In this document: positions 21,717-32,336 of the stretch, piece by piece | How the letters are laid out: each line of letters begins with the position of its first letter | Position numbering within the stretch: position 1 is the first letter of the stretch | Source of the DNA: Aotearoamyces nothofagi | Taxonomy: Eukaryota; Ascomycota; Leotiomycetes; Leotiales; Tympanidaceae | Direction: 5' to 3' | Length of the DNA stretch: 64,000 nt | Assembly (NCBI GenBank): GCA_015345905.1 | Contig: JADDTR010000009.1 | Coordinates: 248,001-312,000 of the forward strand | The notes under the pieces: model-generated | The model's database searches: none | The model's input: only the letters and a program-made list of their open reading frames with translations | What the model was told of the DNA's origin: nothing | Translations under genes and position numbers: made by a program

Positions 21717-22742
21717 ATGCGCGGCAGCATGTGAGAGACACGGCCGCCGTCTCCTATCTCATGTCTCGGTAGACGCCCAGGGAAAGAAAAACACAAAAGC
21801 AAAACACTGCCTGACCCGCGCACTAATCGGGAGATCTGCTGACCCGGGCCGTTGGGGTCTGTTTCTGCCATCCACCACCCACCACCCACCATCCGCCATC
21901 CTCCTCGCTGCGTCCCGTCGTCTCCTTCTCCTTCTCCTTCTCCTCCTCCTTCTCCTGTCGACCTGCCTCCCCCTTCCGCGAGGTTCCCTCTCGCCCCCCC
22001 CGTCGTCTGCCTCCCAGGCCCTCCCGGCGCTCTTGCCAGCCCGCGGGCGCTGTGGCATCGCCCGTCGTCACTGGCGCACTGTCGCGCCTGCCTTCCTTAG
22101 CTCCTTAGCTCCTTCGCACCAAGCTTGGCAGGTACCTACCGTGTGTGTATTCCGCTGTGTCATGCTCCCTTAGGCAGCAGGCCCTCGCTGGCTCCCACTT
22201 ATAAGACACCCACCCATCCCCCACCACGGCCATTTCCCTTCCCTTTCCTTTCCTCTCTTCTTCATTCCCACTGCCCATCTCCATCTCCAACTCCAACTCA
22301 AACTCAAACTCCAGCTGCAACTCCAACTTCCACTGCCATTGCCCTACTTATATCCGACTTCCCCTCGTCAATTAGTTGCTCATCTCATCGACCTCTGTTC
22401 TTTAACTACCTGGTCTACTTCACCATCCGTGTAGACTGCCAGACTCTTAGGCGCCAGGGCCTTCCTTTCTTCTAGCCTACGAGTTCCTGTACCTGCTACC
22501 ACACACCACCAAGGCACGCTCGCCGACTCATGTCATGTCCATGTCTCTTGTACACATCATAAGTCCAGGAGTGCGACTATTTGTCCCTGACTTTGGTGAC
22601 TGACAACAAAGGAAGTCTTGGCTCTTCTCATAAGGAGCCACCGGCCCCAATCCCAACAGACATTCTCTATACAGAAACGCCTGCCGGAGAGAGAGGCGCG
22701 ATAGCACCCACACAGGACCCGATCTTTCTTCGCACTGCCAAA

Positions 22743-23822
22743 ATGTGTGTCACGGAGATCTATGTCGACCGCTACCCTGACGGGGCGGAGGTCGAGTTCC
22801 GCCAGATGAGGCTTTGCCAGTATAGCCATGGAGGTAGAGCCTGTGAATCCCATTCCACCCTGGAGAACACTGTCCGGAGGATCCAGTTCGGCGAGCCCAC
22901 TTCAGAGTTCATCCTTGCCCAGATGAATACTCCACCACGGTCATCCACTTCATCTGGGCGCCCGCTGTCTTTTGTTGAGATTCTAGACGAGAGACCCCCG
23001 CAACACAAGAAAAAGAGACGAGCCACAGGCATCCTCATGTCGGCCTTCTTTGGAGATCCGCCACATAACAGGAGGAGCGAGAAGGAGAGGGTAGTTGTGG
23101 TCGGGACGCCTTCTTCTCCGAGACCTCGCACACCACCGCTAGCGGTTCATTGGGAAGACCAGCAACGTCCCCATACACCTCCACCCTTCGTATATGAGGT
23201 TATTCCACCTCGTGGTCGTCGTCCGGACCCAATTATCCATCATAACCACCGTCGTCCAGGATCGGTTGAAGCAGTCATTGGAGAACGAGCCTCTGGTCGT
23301 CGGGCTCCTTCTCCGTTGCCTGAGACCTTTGAGCAGCGGCGTCGCCGAGAGCAGGATGACGACGACCGCGAGCGCCGTCGTCGCCGGGATGCGCGAGAAG
23401 CCGAACTCGCCGCGGAGGTGAGAGAGGCGCAGGAGGGTCGTCGCCGTGCTCAACGACAGGCCTTGCATGATGCTGAGATCAGAGCCAGACCCGCCGTCCC
23501 ACCTGCGCCACAGCCTTCAAGACGTCATCAACCCTTAAAGCCGGTAGTAGAGCAGCCACCCCAGTTGCATGATATTTTAGGAGACATGCATCTCACTACC
23601 AGGGGAGAAAGAGTGATTGCTGAGGCAGTTGCCGAGAGAGCCGAAGCAACTGCCGAGAGGAGGAGGAGGGAGGATTGGGAGAGGATGGTCCAGGCTAGCA
23701 TTGATGCTGACCGGGTTGAGGCCCAGAGGGAGAGACTGAGGAGGAGATTTACCGTCGGTGGAGGGAGGCGCTTGGCGAGAAGGGATCGAATCATATACGA
23801 CGATGGAACTTTCAGATATTAG
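22743..23822 (+). CDS. Uncharacterised Arg-rich fungal protein
   Basis: Single-exon gene of 359 aa, function unknown to me. The start is the first ATG of the frame, in a good context (CCAAAATGTG); the frame is open 54 codons further upstream but without ATG. Residues 1-60 form a compact, conserved-looking module (MCVTEIYVDRYPDGAEVEFR, CQYSHGGRACESHSTLENTV, RRIQFGEP). The rest is disordered: a Lys/Arg cluster (HKKKRRATG), Pro-rich segments and, from about 245 on, a highly charged Arg/Glu/Ala coiled-coil region (REQDDDDRERRRRRDAREAE), with an Arg-rich C-terminus ending YDDGTFRY. No membrane segment or signal peptide. The N-terminal module recalls a widespread orphan family of filamentous ascomycetes, but I cannot name it. 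The 4-kb repeat mosaic lies directly upstream. Confidence 0.75.
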   Translation: MCVTEIYVDRYPDGAEVEFRQMRLCQYSHGGRACESHSTLENTVRRIQFGEPTSEFILAQMNTPPRSSTSSGRPLSFVEILDERPPQHKKKRRATGILMSAFFGDPPHNRRSEKERVVVVGTPSSPRPRTPPLAVHWEDQQRPHTPPPFVYEVIPPRGRRPDPIIHHNHRRPGSVEAVIGERASGRRAPSPLPETFEQRRRREQDDDDRERRRRRDAREAELAAEVREAQEGRRRAQRQALHDAEIRARPAVPPAPQPSRRHQPLKPVVEQPPQLHDILGDMHLTTRGERVIAEAVAERAEATAERRRREDWERMVQASIDADRVEAQRERLRRRFTVGGGRRLARRDRIIYDDGTFRY

Positions 23823-24002
23823 TTCGGTTTTCTTCATGTATCGTTATGTTGGATGTAATAAACTTGCCCGTTTCTAATTTTACTATTTTTGGGCGTAGCT
23901 TCCGAGTATACTAGTTGATTACACAATAGAGATATTTATTTCGCAGTGATGCATGATTCCCGGCGAGGAAGCTTTGGTGCTTGACATATTTGCTCAATCT
24001 TC

Positions 24003-25731
24003 TCATCTCGCCCATCGTTCAACAATTGCTTCTCTGTGCACATTTCGCTCCCTCAACTTCTCTAGATCAACACACTCTATACCCGCCTTCACTTCTTCCA
24101 ACTCCCCTTCTAGTACCTCGACCGCAGTCTCCACGTCTTCATCCAGAAGCCTCACAGTCTTATATTTAGTCTCGGACAACAGAGAATCATTCAATAGCTG
24201 CAACGTGACAAACGCATCCTGCAAGTGGCTCGCAACCGCTGACTCTGATGATTTCTGTAGGTTCTCCTCATGGCCCTTTAGCTTGCTTGACCTATCCGAA
24301 AGAGCATCACGAAGGGCTGCCGCCACTCCGTGATCTGTACTTGCTTCTGCGGATAGAGAAATCCCCAGGTTACGGAGAATCTGCTGCTCCGGTGGGATAT
24401 CATCCTCTAAAGAGCTGGTCGATGACCGCCGGCGGGTAAAGGCCCGTGGACGAACAGGAGAGATAGGTTTGGAATTCCTGCGCCGCACGGGGCTACTAGC
24501 TTTTATGGGTTTGGTCGGTGAATGTGGAGATGGGGACTCCAGCTCGGCACGGATAGTCTTTATGAGACAGGCTGTACTAGTGCGATGGCTTTGGTATTCT
24601 TCCGTGCGGGCGGTGAACTCTCTGATGCGTTCAATGAGGAACGTGAGACAGGTGCAAATCTGCAATGTTAGTATACTACCAATTGCATAGGTATATCACG
24701 TACATATTCAATGGCTTTGACTGTCCTACCCTTCCCATTTGCATCTTGTACTGCGATAGCTCGGAGGGCCGGCTCAAGATATTGCTGTTCAGCTGACATC
24801 TGTGCTACAGGAAGGATCTCTGAATACAGTGACTCGAGTTCATCTCTGAGATCGATAACTTCACTATCCTCTTCTTCTCGATGCCCACCTACATTGGAGC
24901 TATCATGGTCCGTCTGCTCTTGGTATATACGGTCAAGGCGTGCTCTAACACCTTCAACTGTGTACTTGATAAGTCTACGCAGTGTTAGTCTCAAAACACT
25001 AACGAGAATACTGGCAGTTACCTTGCACAGAGCTCCCTCACGCGATTGGCAGCTTCATCATCTTCGGGATTCCCGGGGTCCATTTTACTTGGGAGCTTTT
25101 GCAGACCTGAGAGGAGCTTGTCATCCTCTCTTAACATTGCCACAGCCATCTGATTCAACTTCGCATCCGTAACTTTAGACTTTGATTCTAGCTCGTCAAT
25201 CTGGCAAGACAGGTTTTGGAGAAGCTCTTCAATAGCATTTGTTGTGTGCACATTCTCGGCTGTCCACAGCCTGTACTGTGTACTGTTCGCTGCTGAGCGA
25301 GTCTCATGATCCTGCTTGTTACTACTGATAAGAGATGTTACAGCTTCTTGTTGTATTCTCAATGTCGTAGTCTGCTTCTCGATAGCTGCAGTGGATCTTT
25401 TAAGCTCCTCCGTGGCCTCGATAATATCCTTCTCATCAAATGCCCTCAGCACAGAGAGGTCTTGCGCAGCCAGACTTTCAATTTCCCCAGACTTCTTCAG
25501 AGCAAAATACCTTGGGATATATGAGTATATAAACTCTATCTATGAGTGAAGAACTTACAATGATAGCTCCTCCTTTGTAAGAAGCGTTTCGGGCCCAAGG
25601 TATTCGTTGATCCAAGCCCTTATGTCTGTGCCACCAACTTCAAGAGCCTTTTGAAGATCTGAATAGTTTGCTACGAGACCACGGTCACGAAGACATTCTG
25701 ACAAGTGTGATAAAATGTTGTTATCCGTCAT
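24003..25731 (-). CDS. Coiled-coil protein, HAUS3 (augmin) N-terminal-like
   Basis: Probably a subunit of the augmin complex that recruits gamma-tubulin to spindle microtubules, by resemblance to the HAUS3 N-terminal domain. Four exons (25559-25731, 25022-25510, 24704-24974, 24003-24659) join in frame to 529 aa. The first 75 residues (LSECLRDRGLVANYSDLQKA ... WINEYLGPETLLTKEELSLY, FALKKSGEIESLA) have the HAUS3 pattern of a small globular head. Long coiled coils follow at about residues 80-215 and 235-330, then a basic Ser/Pro-rich disordered stretch (PVRRRNSKPISPVRPRAFTR, possible phosphorylation sites) and a last coiled coil. Other long coiled-coil families cannot be excluded. It shares a 755-bp divergent promoter with the LrgB-like gene. 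Confidence 0.6.
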
Positions 25732-26486
25732 GTCGCTGTCGCAAGGCGTCTAATCGGGCTGGATATCCCAATGATTTACACGATACAAACGTAAACGATT
25801 ATCTAACCACCATTCAAGAATGAATCATTATTTTCATTTCACAACCTTTTAGCATTGGAGAGTGTGCACAAGAAGGCAGGAGGATAGAGGCTGCTATTAA
25901 AGCTTTGAGGCTTTGAGGCTTTGAGGCTCTGACGCGTCGTTAATCGTTATCCGGTCTATTGTACCTTAATGGCCGACCCTCGGTCCCACGTAAGCGTATT
26001 TGCGTAGTCACGTGTAATCTGATATTTGGTGTTCTTCGGGGCTTACAATCGCTAAAATAGAGCATATCAATCGCTTTATCTCAATATACTCTGAGCATAT
26101 AGACAATGATTGAAATACTTTCTAGAATCATCACAATAATGGTGTTTTTGATATGAAAATATATCCTATACACTATGTACATCTATATACTTCATTACAT
26201 ACCAATATAATGGCTAGAGAGGTAACCAAAACCCAGTGCGCAAATGCGCTACGCTGACCACCCAAGGTAGTCAGAATCTGACGATTACTCGGTCTGACTA
26301 ACCGCCGCGCCATTCCGAGTTCCGTCAAACATCTGCTTTCGAATTTAGGCTCGAAATATCCCGGTAAACATAGAGGTATTTTATTGTTGGCGAGGGCCGA
26401 TGCTAGGAATTCTTCTTATCTTTTCTTATATTTCCTCACATTGTTACCAGCTGGCTATGCCCGAAATCTGATACTGCCACTGAACA
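25732..26486. promoter_or_regulatory. Divergent spacer, augmin-like / LrgB-like, with 8-bp tandem repeat
   Basis: 755 bp containing both promoters. A GCTTTGAG tandem (three copies and a partial) lies at about 25902-25930. A dyad-rich stretch at 26230-26340 was inspected for a tRNA and rejected. Confidence 0.5.
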
Positions 26487-28348
26487 ATGGCCACTACCGG
26501 GACCTACCAAGCGATCCTCTGGGATGCGTTGGCCGCTCTGCAGCTCGTAGGTTCATGGCAAATCTACCACTCTAGAAACCGTGCTGATCGGGACAGGTTA
26601 ACCGCATATCATGGCGCCGGAACATTAGGGCATGGCTCTTTGTTCCTTTTGGAATAATTGTCATATTGCTCGTATGTTTCGGTGTCAACAGTCTCATTGG
26701 ATTAAGCTCTGTCTCATTTCCGGCTTCTGTTGCCTCCATGATCTTGCTCTTCGTTGGTCTCGTTATCTGTGATCTGACCCTTGGAGATAAAAAAACAAAA
26801 TATGTTGTTAGACTGATCGAGATACCGGTATATGCAGCCTTTCACTATTTAAATTTGAGATGACGGTGACTAATACGTCCAAGGCGGGGTTTGCTCTACG
26901 TCATATAAATATAACTTTCACTCCGTCCTTCGTTAGACTACCACTAAGTCCTGCTATTGGCGGTATTGAGGTTGCCAAAATTATTGCAGTTTTCCGTGAG
27001 TTTCTATAGGCCTGTAGCAGGTTTGCTTATACTGACTCATCCACAGTTCTGGGATTTTTAGTAGTGATGGCTGCAACAGCATACATGGTTCGAGGGCTAC
27101 AGCTTCTTCTTGGTTCATCAAAGCGTGCCATAATTGAAAGAGCAGAGGAAATGGGTGCAGAAAACGATGCAATCCCACTCACGGATACACCTAGAAACGG
27201 AGAAAGCTCACGTACTACTCCATCCGAATCTACGGCAACCCTCGATCATTCTACTCCCGTATCAGCTGTTGATTTGACGAGCGATCTCACCACTCCGATA
27301 AGAACTCAAGACCCGGCCCATATCAGAAGCACTTGGAGGCCACCAGTTGTGGGCGCAATTCCAGAGGAGCAAGTTCCTACCACAGACTTGCTTCAAACCC
27401 CTCTACCCCTTACTCGCCCACAGAGATGGGCTGCGTTCATCAGCGCAAATCTCGACAGACTCACATATGCTACTCTTTTCCTATTTGTGGGAATTCCTAT
27501 TTATTATGTTCTTGGCTATGCCATGCCTATTCAGCTGACATTCAATGTGCTTGCTTATTTTGCTGCAGTATCGATCCCTGCGAAGTGGAGACAGTTTTTA
27601 CATCCGGTGCTAGTCTCATCAGCTATCACAATTGTGGGCATTTGGATTCTTGGCTTGATTCGCGGCGATTCCTTGGATGACGTGCTGGATACCTACAAAA
27701 CTGGCACAGGATATCTGCAACTGTGGAAAGGAGAGAATAATCTCCAAGCACCCGGTGCTGGTGATATGTTTAGCAACCTTTTGGATGCTAGTATTGTCTC
27801 GTTGGCGCTACCAATGTTCCAGTATCGCAAAGAACTGAAGCAGAACTTTCTCGCTATTGTCCTTCCCAACGTTGCCGTCTCAATAGGCTCTCTATTTGGA
27901 TACCCTGCACTGTGTTATGCAATTGGAATCAGCGCTGAGCGAAGCCTATCGTTTGCTGCACGCAGTTTGACATTAGCGCTGGCAATTCCCTCAATAAGTA
28001 ACCTTGGCGGGGATTCCAACACTATTGCCGCAATTGCTATTATGAGTGGTATTCTCGGGGTTCTAATTGGCCCACGCATGCTACGGTTGCTAAGAATACC
28101 AGAAGGTAAGCAGACGACTTTATATCGAATGTATACCCAAGTAGCTAATGATTTTAGATGATTATGTTACTCGTGGTGTCACGCTCGGAGGAAGTTCCTC
28201 TGCAATTGCCACTGCTTTACTCTTGATATCCGATCCTCGTGCAGCAGCTCTGTCAAGCCTGTCTATGAGTCTGTTCGGTATAATTACTGTCGCCTTAACG
28301 TCTGTGCCACCCATCGTCAATGCTATCAGATCATTGGTGGGGCTGTAA
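26487..28348 (+). CDS. LrgB/PLGG1-like membrane transporter
   Basis: Polytopic membrane protein of the LrgB family. The plant member PLGG1 exports glycolate/glycerate from plastids; bacterial LrgA/LrgB are linked to murein hydrolase control. The fungal substrate is unknown. Five exons (26487-26546, 26597-26827, 26884-26995, 27047-28105, 28158-28348) join to 550 aa. The N-terminal half has LrgA-like spans (FVPFGIIVILLVCFGVNS, VASMILLFVGLVICD) up to about residue 160, then a hydrophilic loop of roughly 100 residues (Ser/Thr-rich). The C-terminal LrgB domain follows (LTFNVLAYFAAVSIP, VLVSSAITIVGIWILG, LDASIVSLALPMFQYRKEL, RSLTLALAIPSISNLGGDSN, RGVTLGGSSSAIATALL). The LrgA-loop-LrgB order is as in PLGG1. 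Exon 1 codes only 20 residues. No clear organelle presequence is seen. Confidence 0.85.
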
Positions 28349-28965
28349 GGCTCTTCAAGTGGATATTTTCAATCAAAAGTATGATTAACGGAGAAAATAG
28401 CCAGCAATATATATATATATATATATACACTTATATACCATTATTTTGCCTTCGCAGCAAAGGATTAGATATATGGCCGCCCAATTCGCTACCGAGGTAC
28501 TCCTGCTGCAATATCAGCTTGAACTACGGAATTGACGCAATGGTGCCGAACCATACAACCTGATTTGTATATGGAATTTATTGGCGGACTGAAGGATGTA
28601 GACGTTCTGTAGGAGGTTGATGTCGTACGGATGAGATGTGAGTGTAACAGACTGATCACTACTTGCTCTCAGAGCAATATTATACGGCAAATATTTGAGA
28701 ACACAAAAACAACCCTGAATTAATAATCCAAGAACTAAACTCAAAATTGTTAACCTTAGGAAACTAGCAGCAACCGTTTTCAATAATGGGCATTGTATAC
28801 ACTCTCGTGTTATTATAGTATGCATAAATAGTGGCATTCATGTCTGAGATCAAAATTTTACGAAGCAAGAATACCGCAATAGATTCAGAGATCATTCAAG
28901 CCCGTTTATTTTATGCCTGTTGATATTGAAGTTTCACACGCCTACAGCTACAACAATTGCAACAC
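28349..28965. other. Convergent spacer LrgB-like / PIN1 with AT microsatellite
   Basis: 617 bp of 3' spacer, AT-rich, with an (AT)n microsatellite at about 28407-28427. No gene, RNA or element recognised. Confidence 0.55.
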
Positions 28966-29747
28966 CTACTCAAGTCTGCTCAGGCGGTCAATATTAGCAT
29001 TGCATATTCAAGATAATGATAGGTTCACTATGATGAAAGACATACCTTTCAATCAAATGCAATCCCGAAGCTGTCTCTACCACATGGCTGATCTCGCCGG
29101 GATTCAGCTGAAACGCAGCATCCTCGAACTCCTTTTGCATATCCCCCTTGCCAAAGTATCCGAGATCTCCCATTTTTCGTGCACTACTACAATCGGATTC
29201 GCTGATTGCAAGGTCGCCAAGAGAAGTTTGACCGCTCCGAATTCGTTGCTCATGTCCAAGGATAATGCCCATAGCTTCGTCTTTTGTACGAGTAATCTCA
29301 GCCTTATTGTATTCTATGTCAGCTTTGCCACAAACATAGTTGATCACAGGGCAAGCCTGACAATCAAAATGATCAACTCACCTCGCGCCAACTGCTGGGT
29401 CGTCGACTGTCCCTGTGCTTCACAAGTAGATGACTTGCGCGAATCTTGCCCTCGTTGCCGTTAAGAGCCAAAGACTCTGATTTGATCTCCTGAGCGCTAT
29501 GGTTTGCAGCCATGTAGACTTTCAATTTATCCGTGTTGGTTCCTGGAGGTGGTTCCCATCTCGAGAGTTGTTGACTAGCGTTGAAGTAGTATGGAAGGTT
29601 CTTAGAATTTGAGTGTCTGACTTCCCAGCCAGATGGAAGACCGGCGTCAGCCTTCAGAGATCATTAGCATCTCAGCATGGCACACATGTTGCGACGGTGC
29701 AGTGGTTGTTGGGTAAACAGAGATTAGGTGCAAGAAGAGCATACCAT
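28966..29747 (-). CDS. ESS1: Peptidyl-prolyl cis-trans isomerase PIN1/ESS1 (WW-parvulin)
   Basis: Phospho-Ser/Thr-Pro specific prolyl isomerase. In yeast Ess1 acts on the RNA polymerase II C-terminal domain. Four exons (29745-29747, 29382-29651, 29046-29302, 28966-28975) join to 179 aa. Exon 1 is just the ATG, because the GTATGC donor follows the start codon directly; the protein then continues ADAGLPSGWEVRHSNSKNLP, the standard fungal N-terminus. The WW domain covers residues 6-38 (first Trp in PSGWEVR, second in SRWEPP). The parvulin domain starts GKIRASHLLVKHRDSRRPSS with the basic phosphate-binding residues, then SDCSSARKMGDLGYFGKGDM with the active-site Cys, and ends SHVVETASGLHLIERLE. 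The last exon adds ten bases (LE and stop). It is divergent from RPB9. Confidence 0.93.
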
Positions 29748-30185
29748 TATCGAGCTTTTGTGTTTATTTGATCTTTGTTGAAGAGTTAGTAGATTAAGGC
29801 TTAGGTTTTGGTGGTAGAAGATGAAGATGCATTCAAAAGGTGCTTCCTGGTGGCGGTCGCCTTGGTAATGTATTTACAAACTGCTTCTGTCCAGCTGCAG
29901 GAACAGGAGTTACTTTAAAGCTCAGCATTGGTAGGTTATTGATCACAGGGTCGGGGCGCACCACAAATCGCGGGGCGAATCCACGCTAAAATTGGTGGGC
30001 GGCGGAAATCTAACAACATTTAACGGTAACATTATTGCGCTGCTACTTCTGCCTCCACACTCTCTCATGCAAATCCACATATCAAGATAAACATACAGTA
30101 TACACTAAGATCACGAATCACTACAGCAGCAATCGAGCCTGTCAAGCCTCCAGATAACTCATACCCACGCCACTGTGACCGTTAG
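29748..30185. promoter_or_regulatory. Divergent PIN1/RPB9 promoter
   Basis: 438 bp between the two divergent start codons. No factor site could be assigned. It is notable because both products act on RNA polymerase II. Confidence 0.55.
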
Positions 30186-30890
30186 ATGGCGTCTCCAGCC
30201 TCCAGCAGCGGCGAGGAGCCAAAGAAAAATCTCGAACAGATCACCTTTCGTTTCTGCAGCGAATGGTAAGATCATCCCGGGTCCCTACGAGATTATAGAG
30301 GCTGACTGCAGATTAGCTCAAACATGCTGTACCCTAAAGAAGACCCAGACACACATCGCCTCCGGTTTGCGTGCAGAACGTGCCAGTACAGTGAAGAAGC
30401 TGCGTCCTCTTGTGTTTTCCGAAACGTACTCAACAACGCCGTTGGCGAGACTGCTGGTGTGACCCAAGATGTTGGATCTGATCCTACGGTTGGTTCCCCA
30501 GACTTCTCAGATGCACTTCATGCAGTTAATAGATTGCCCATTTCCTTTGTTGAGCTGTGAATATGGGACCGTGGATTTGTAACAAAAAAAGCGTCCAGGC
30601 TGCATACAAAGAGGATAGACTTCGGGGTAGGAATTATAGAGGAGGCTTGGGTATTACAACCAGCTTTTTTAATCTTCTGCTAATGACCTTTGGTTGTTTA
30701 GCTTCCACGGTCGAACAAGACATGTCCAAAGTGCAAAACTGAAGATGCTGTGTTCTTTCAATCGCAACAACGTTCTGCAGAGACAGGAATGGTAAGTGAT
30801 CCATATACTGCAACTGACAAGCAAGTTGCTGACTCTTCATTCTAGAAACTGTTCTACGTTTGCTGTGGTTGCGGTCACATTTTTCAATGA
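30186..30890 (+). CDS. RPB9: RNA polymerase II subunit RPB9
   Basis: Small zinc-ribbon subunit of RNA polymerase II, important for start-site choice, proofreading with TFIIS and transcription-coupled repair. Four exons (30186-30265, 30317-30488, 30702-30791, 30846-30890) join to 128 aa. Zinc ribbon 1 is [14 protein letters not shown] with [11 protein letters not shown]. The linker [15 protein letters not shown] is the family signature. Zinc ribbon 2 is [18 protein letters not shown] with [11 protein letters not shown]. Intron 2 (213 nt) is long for this window and has a weak GTTGGT donor, but it joins DPT to LPRS exactly as in homologues. The protein ends at the second zinc knuckle as usual. 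Confidence 0.93.
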
Positions 30891-31109
30891 TACCCTAGCT
30901 TTGGGTCTGACGATTGCCTTCGCGGCTTAGGCTTGGCGTTTGGAGAAGTTTCATTGCATTGAATTATCTTGGAAGAGATACAGGCATACATGGAGTTGGG
31001 TGCATTTGTAAAGCATGATGCAGGTAGAGATCTTAAATTACAACTATCATTCCTATGGAAACGCCATTTTGCTATGCTACACCCCCTTATACACTGTCTA
31101 TACCTCATC

Positions 31110-31689
31110 CTACAAATGCATTGGTGCTAGTGATAATATTTTCGACCACTTCATTTTTCTCAGCTCAGAACCCACGATACCTAGACAACACAAGTCAGCA
31201 TTCATACATATATAATATAGTAGTACCGTGTTGTTCTAACGCACCATTTAATCTCGTACCAATAGGTTCTCCAGCCTTGCTGATTAGGACGCATGCATTG
31301 TCGTCGAACTTCACAACGCTTCCATCAGGTCTCTGTAATTTCTTTGCTGTCCGAACCACAACTGCATGCCGGATATCTCCTCTTCTAACTTTGTTTGCTA
31401 CAGAAGTCGATACGCTGCCACCTGGACCTGACTCTGGACCAAAATTCCGCTGCTTCTGTACAACAACTATCACGCGATCGCCTGGACATTGTCAGCAGGA
31501 ACATCAGGGTTCGAAGGTCTGGAGGTAAGGACCAATCTTTGCATGTCGCTTCATCTTGAGGACCTTGACGCATTCGACAACTGCAGCACCGGAGTTGTCA
31601 ATGCAGTTCATCATTGTCTGCAGCTTACAATCAGCACACCTAATGTCATGCTACATTGCAACAGAGCTACCAACCTTTAATTGAATCAT
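31110..31689 (-). CDS. MRPL38: Mitochondrial ribosomal protein uL14m
   Basis: Large-subunit mitoribosomal protein uL14 (yeast Mrpl38). Four exons (31675-31689, 31533-31617, 31245-31481, 31110-31180) join to 135 aa. Exon 1 is only 15 nt (MIQLK), then [77 protein letters not shown] and the C-terminal [19 protein letters not shown]. This is the complete bacterial-type uL14 fold. No presequence extends beyond the fold, as for the yeast protein. Convergent with RPB9 (219 bp apart) and divergent from SET9. Confidence 0.93.
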
Positions 31690-32336
31690 CGTGAGAGCAT
31701 GTCAAGTATACACAGACCTGTACTTTCCGGAGACCTTTCGGCTTCGGGAATCATTCAGTATACAACCAACGCTAACTCTATTTTAAGTTTAGAACATGTC
31801 ATGCCTGTTATTTTAGGTATCAAGTATCTCACAAAAGCCTCTAGATACCTGTTCCTTATCGATTCCGGGTCTCTACCTAGATGCCAGAAAATGCAGGAAA
31901 TTAAGTTGGCTATTTTGAATAAATGTCATCGTATAGAATGAAGTCCAGCTATATATATTTAGCCATAGTTAATGAATTCTCCAGTTTCGAAATACCATAT
32001 ATGGCCTAGCTTTGTGCCTAGAAATGAGTGGCTGGGACAAGGGGGCTTCTAGTGAGATTATGAACACCTGAAAGGCTGCGCCGCCAGGGTCAGGAATTGT
32101 CTTGCTACAACATATCGACATATCTGTAAAAGGCGAGTTCGACCTCCTCGAAACCTGTCGCTAGCTTTCTGCTTGAAACTTTCGTCTCAACGTTCACTTT
32201 CCTTCATTGACTGCCAGCATTACCATTGTTGTAACCTTGCACTATTTCTCTGACAGTACCTCCCCCCTGAGCATCCTCTACTATTACCTCGCAAAAGGCT
32301 GTCGCATGAAGTCGCACCATATACAACGGTGTCGCA
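31690..32336. promoter_or_regulatory. Divergent uL14m/SET9 promoter
   Basis: 647 bp holding both promoters. Frames of up to 86 codons in it lack support. No specific site recognised. Confidence 0.45.

Larger units (their letters stand above)
18769..22742. other. 4-kb GC-rich mosaic of simple and higher-order repeats
   Basis: No supportable gene between the TPP enzyme and the Arg-rich protein. Almost the whole stretch consists of short tandem repeats of different units, listed separately, with purine- or pyrimidine-strand bias. Many long frames exist in all six phases because the repeats lack stop triplets (poly-LCL, AGT, QQA, CCAC translations); they show no family resemblance. The last few hundred bases are pyrimidine-rich and probably act as promoter and leader of the gene at 22743. 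Confidence 0.7.

Noticed and set aside
22581-22742. Upstream extension of the Arg-rich protein frame
   Set aside because: The frame is open, but the first codon is TTG with no ATG before 22743; an extension would need splicing that I cannot see.
26230-26340. Dyad-rich stretch possibly hiding a tRNA
   Set aside because: Short inverted repeats are present, but no consistent cloverleaf or T-loop could be built.
28913-29464. 183-codon plus-strand frame opposite PIN1
   Set aside because: Antisense shadow of the PIN1 exons and introns.
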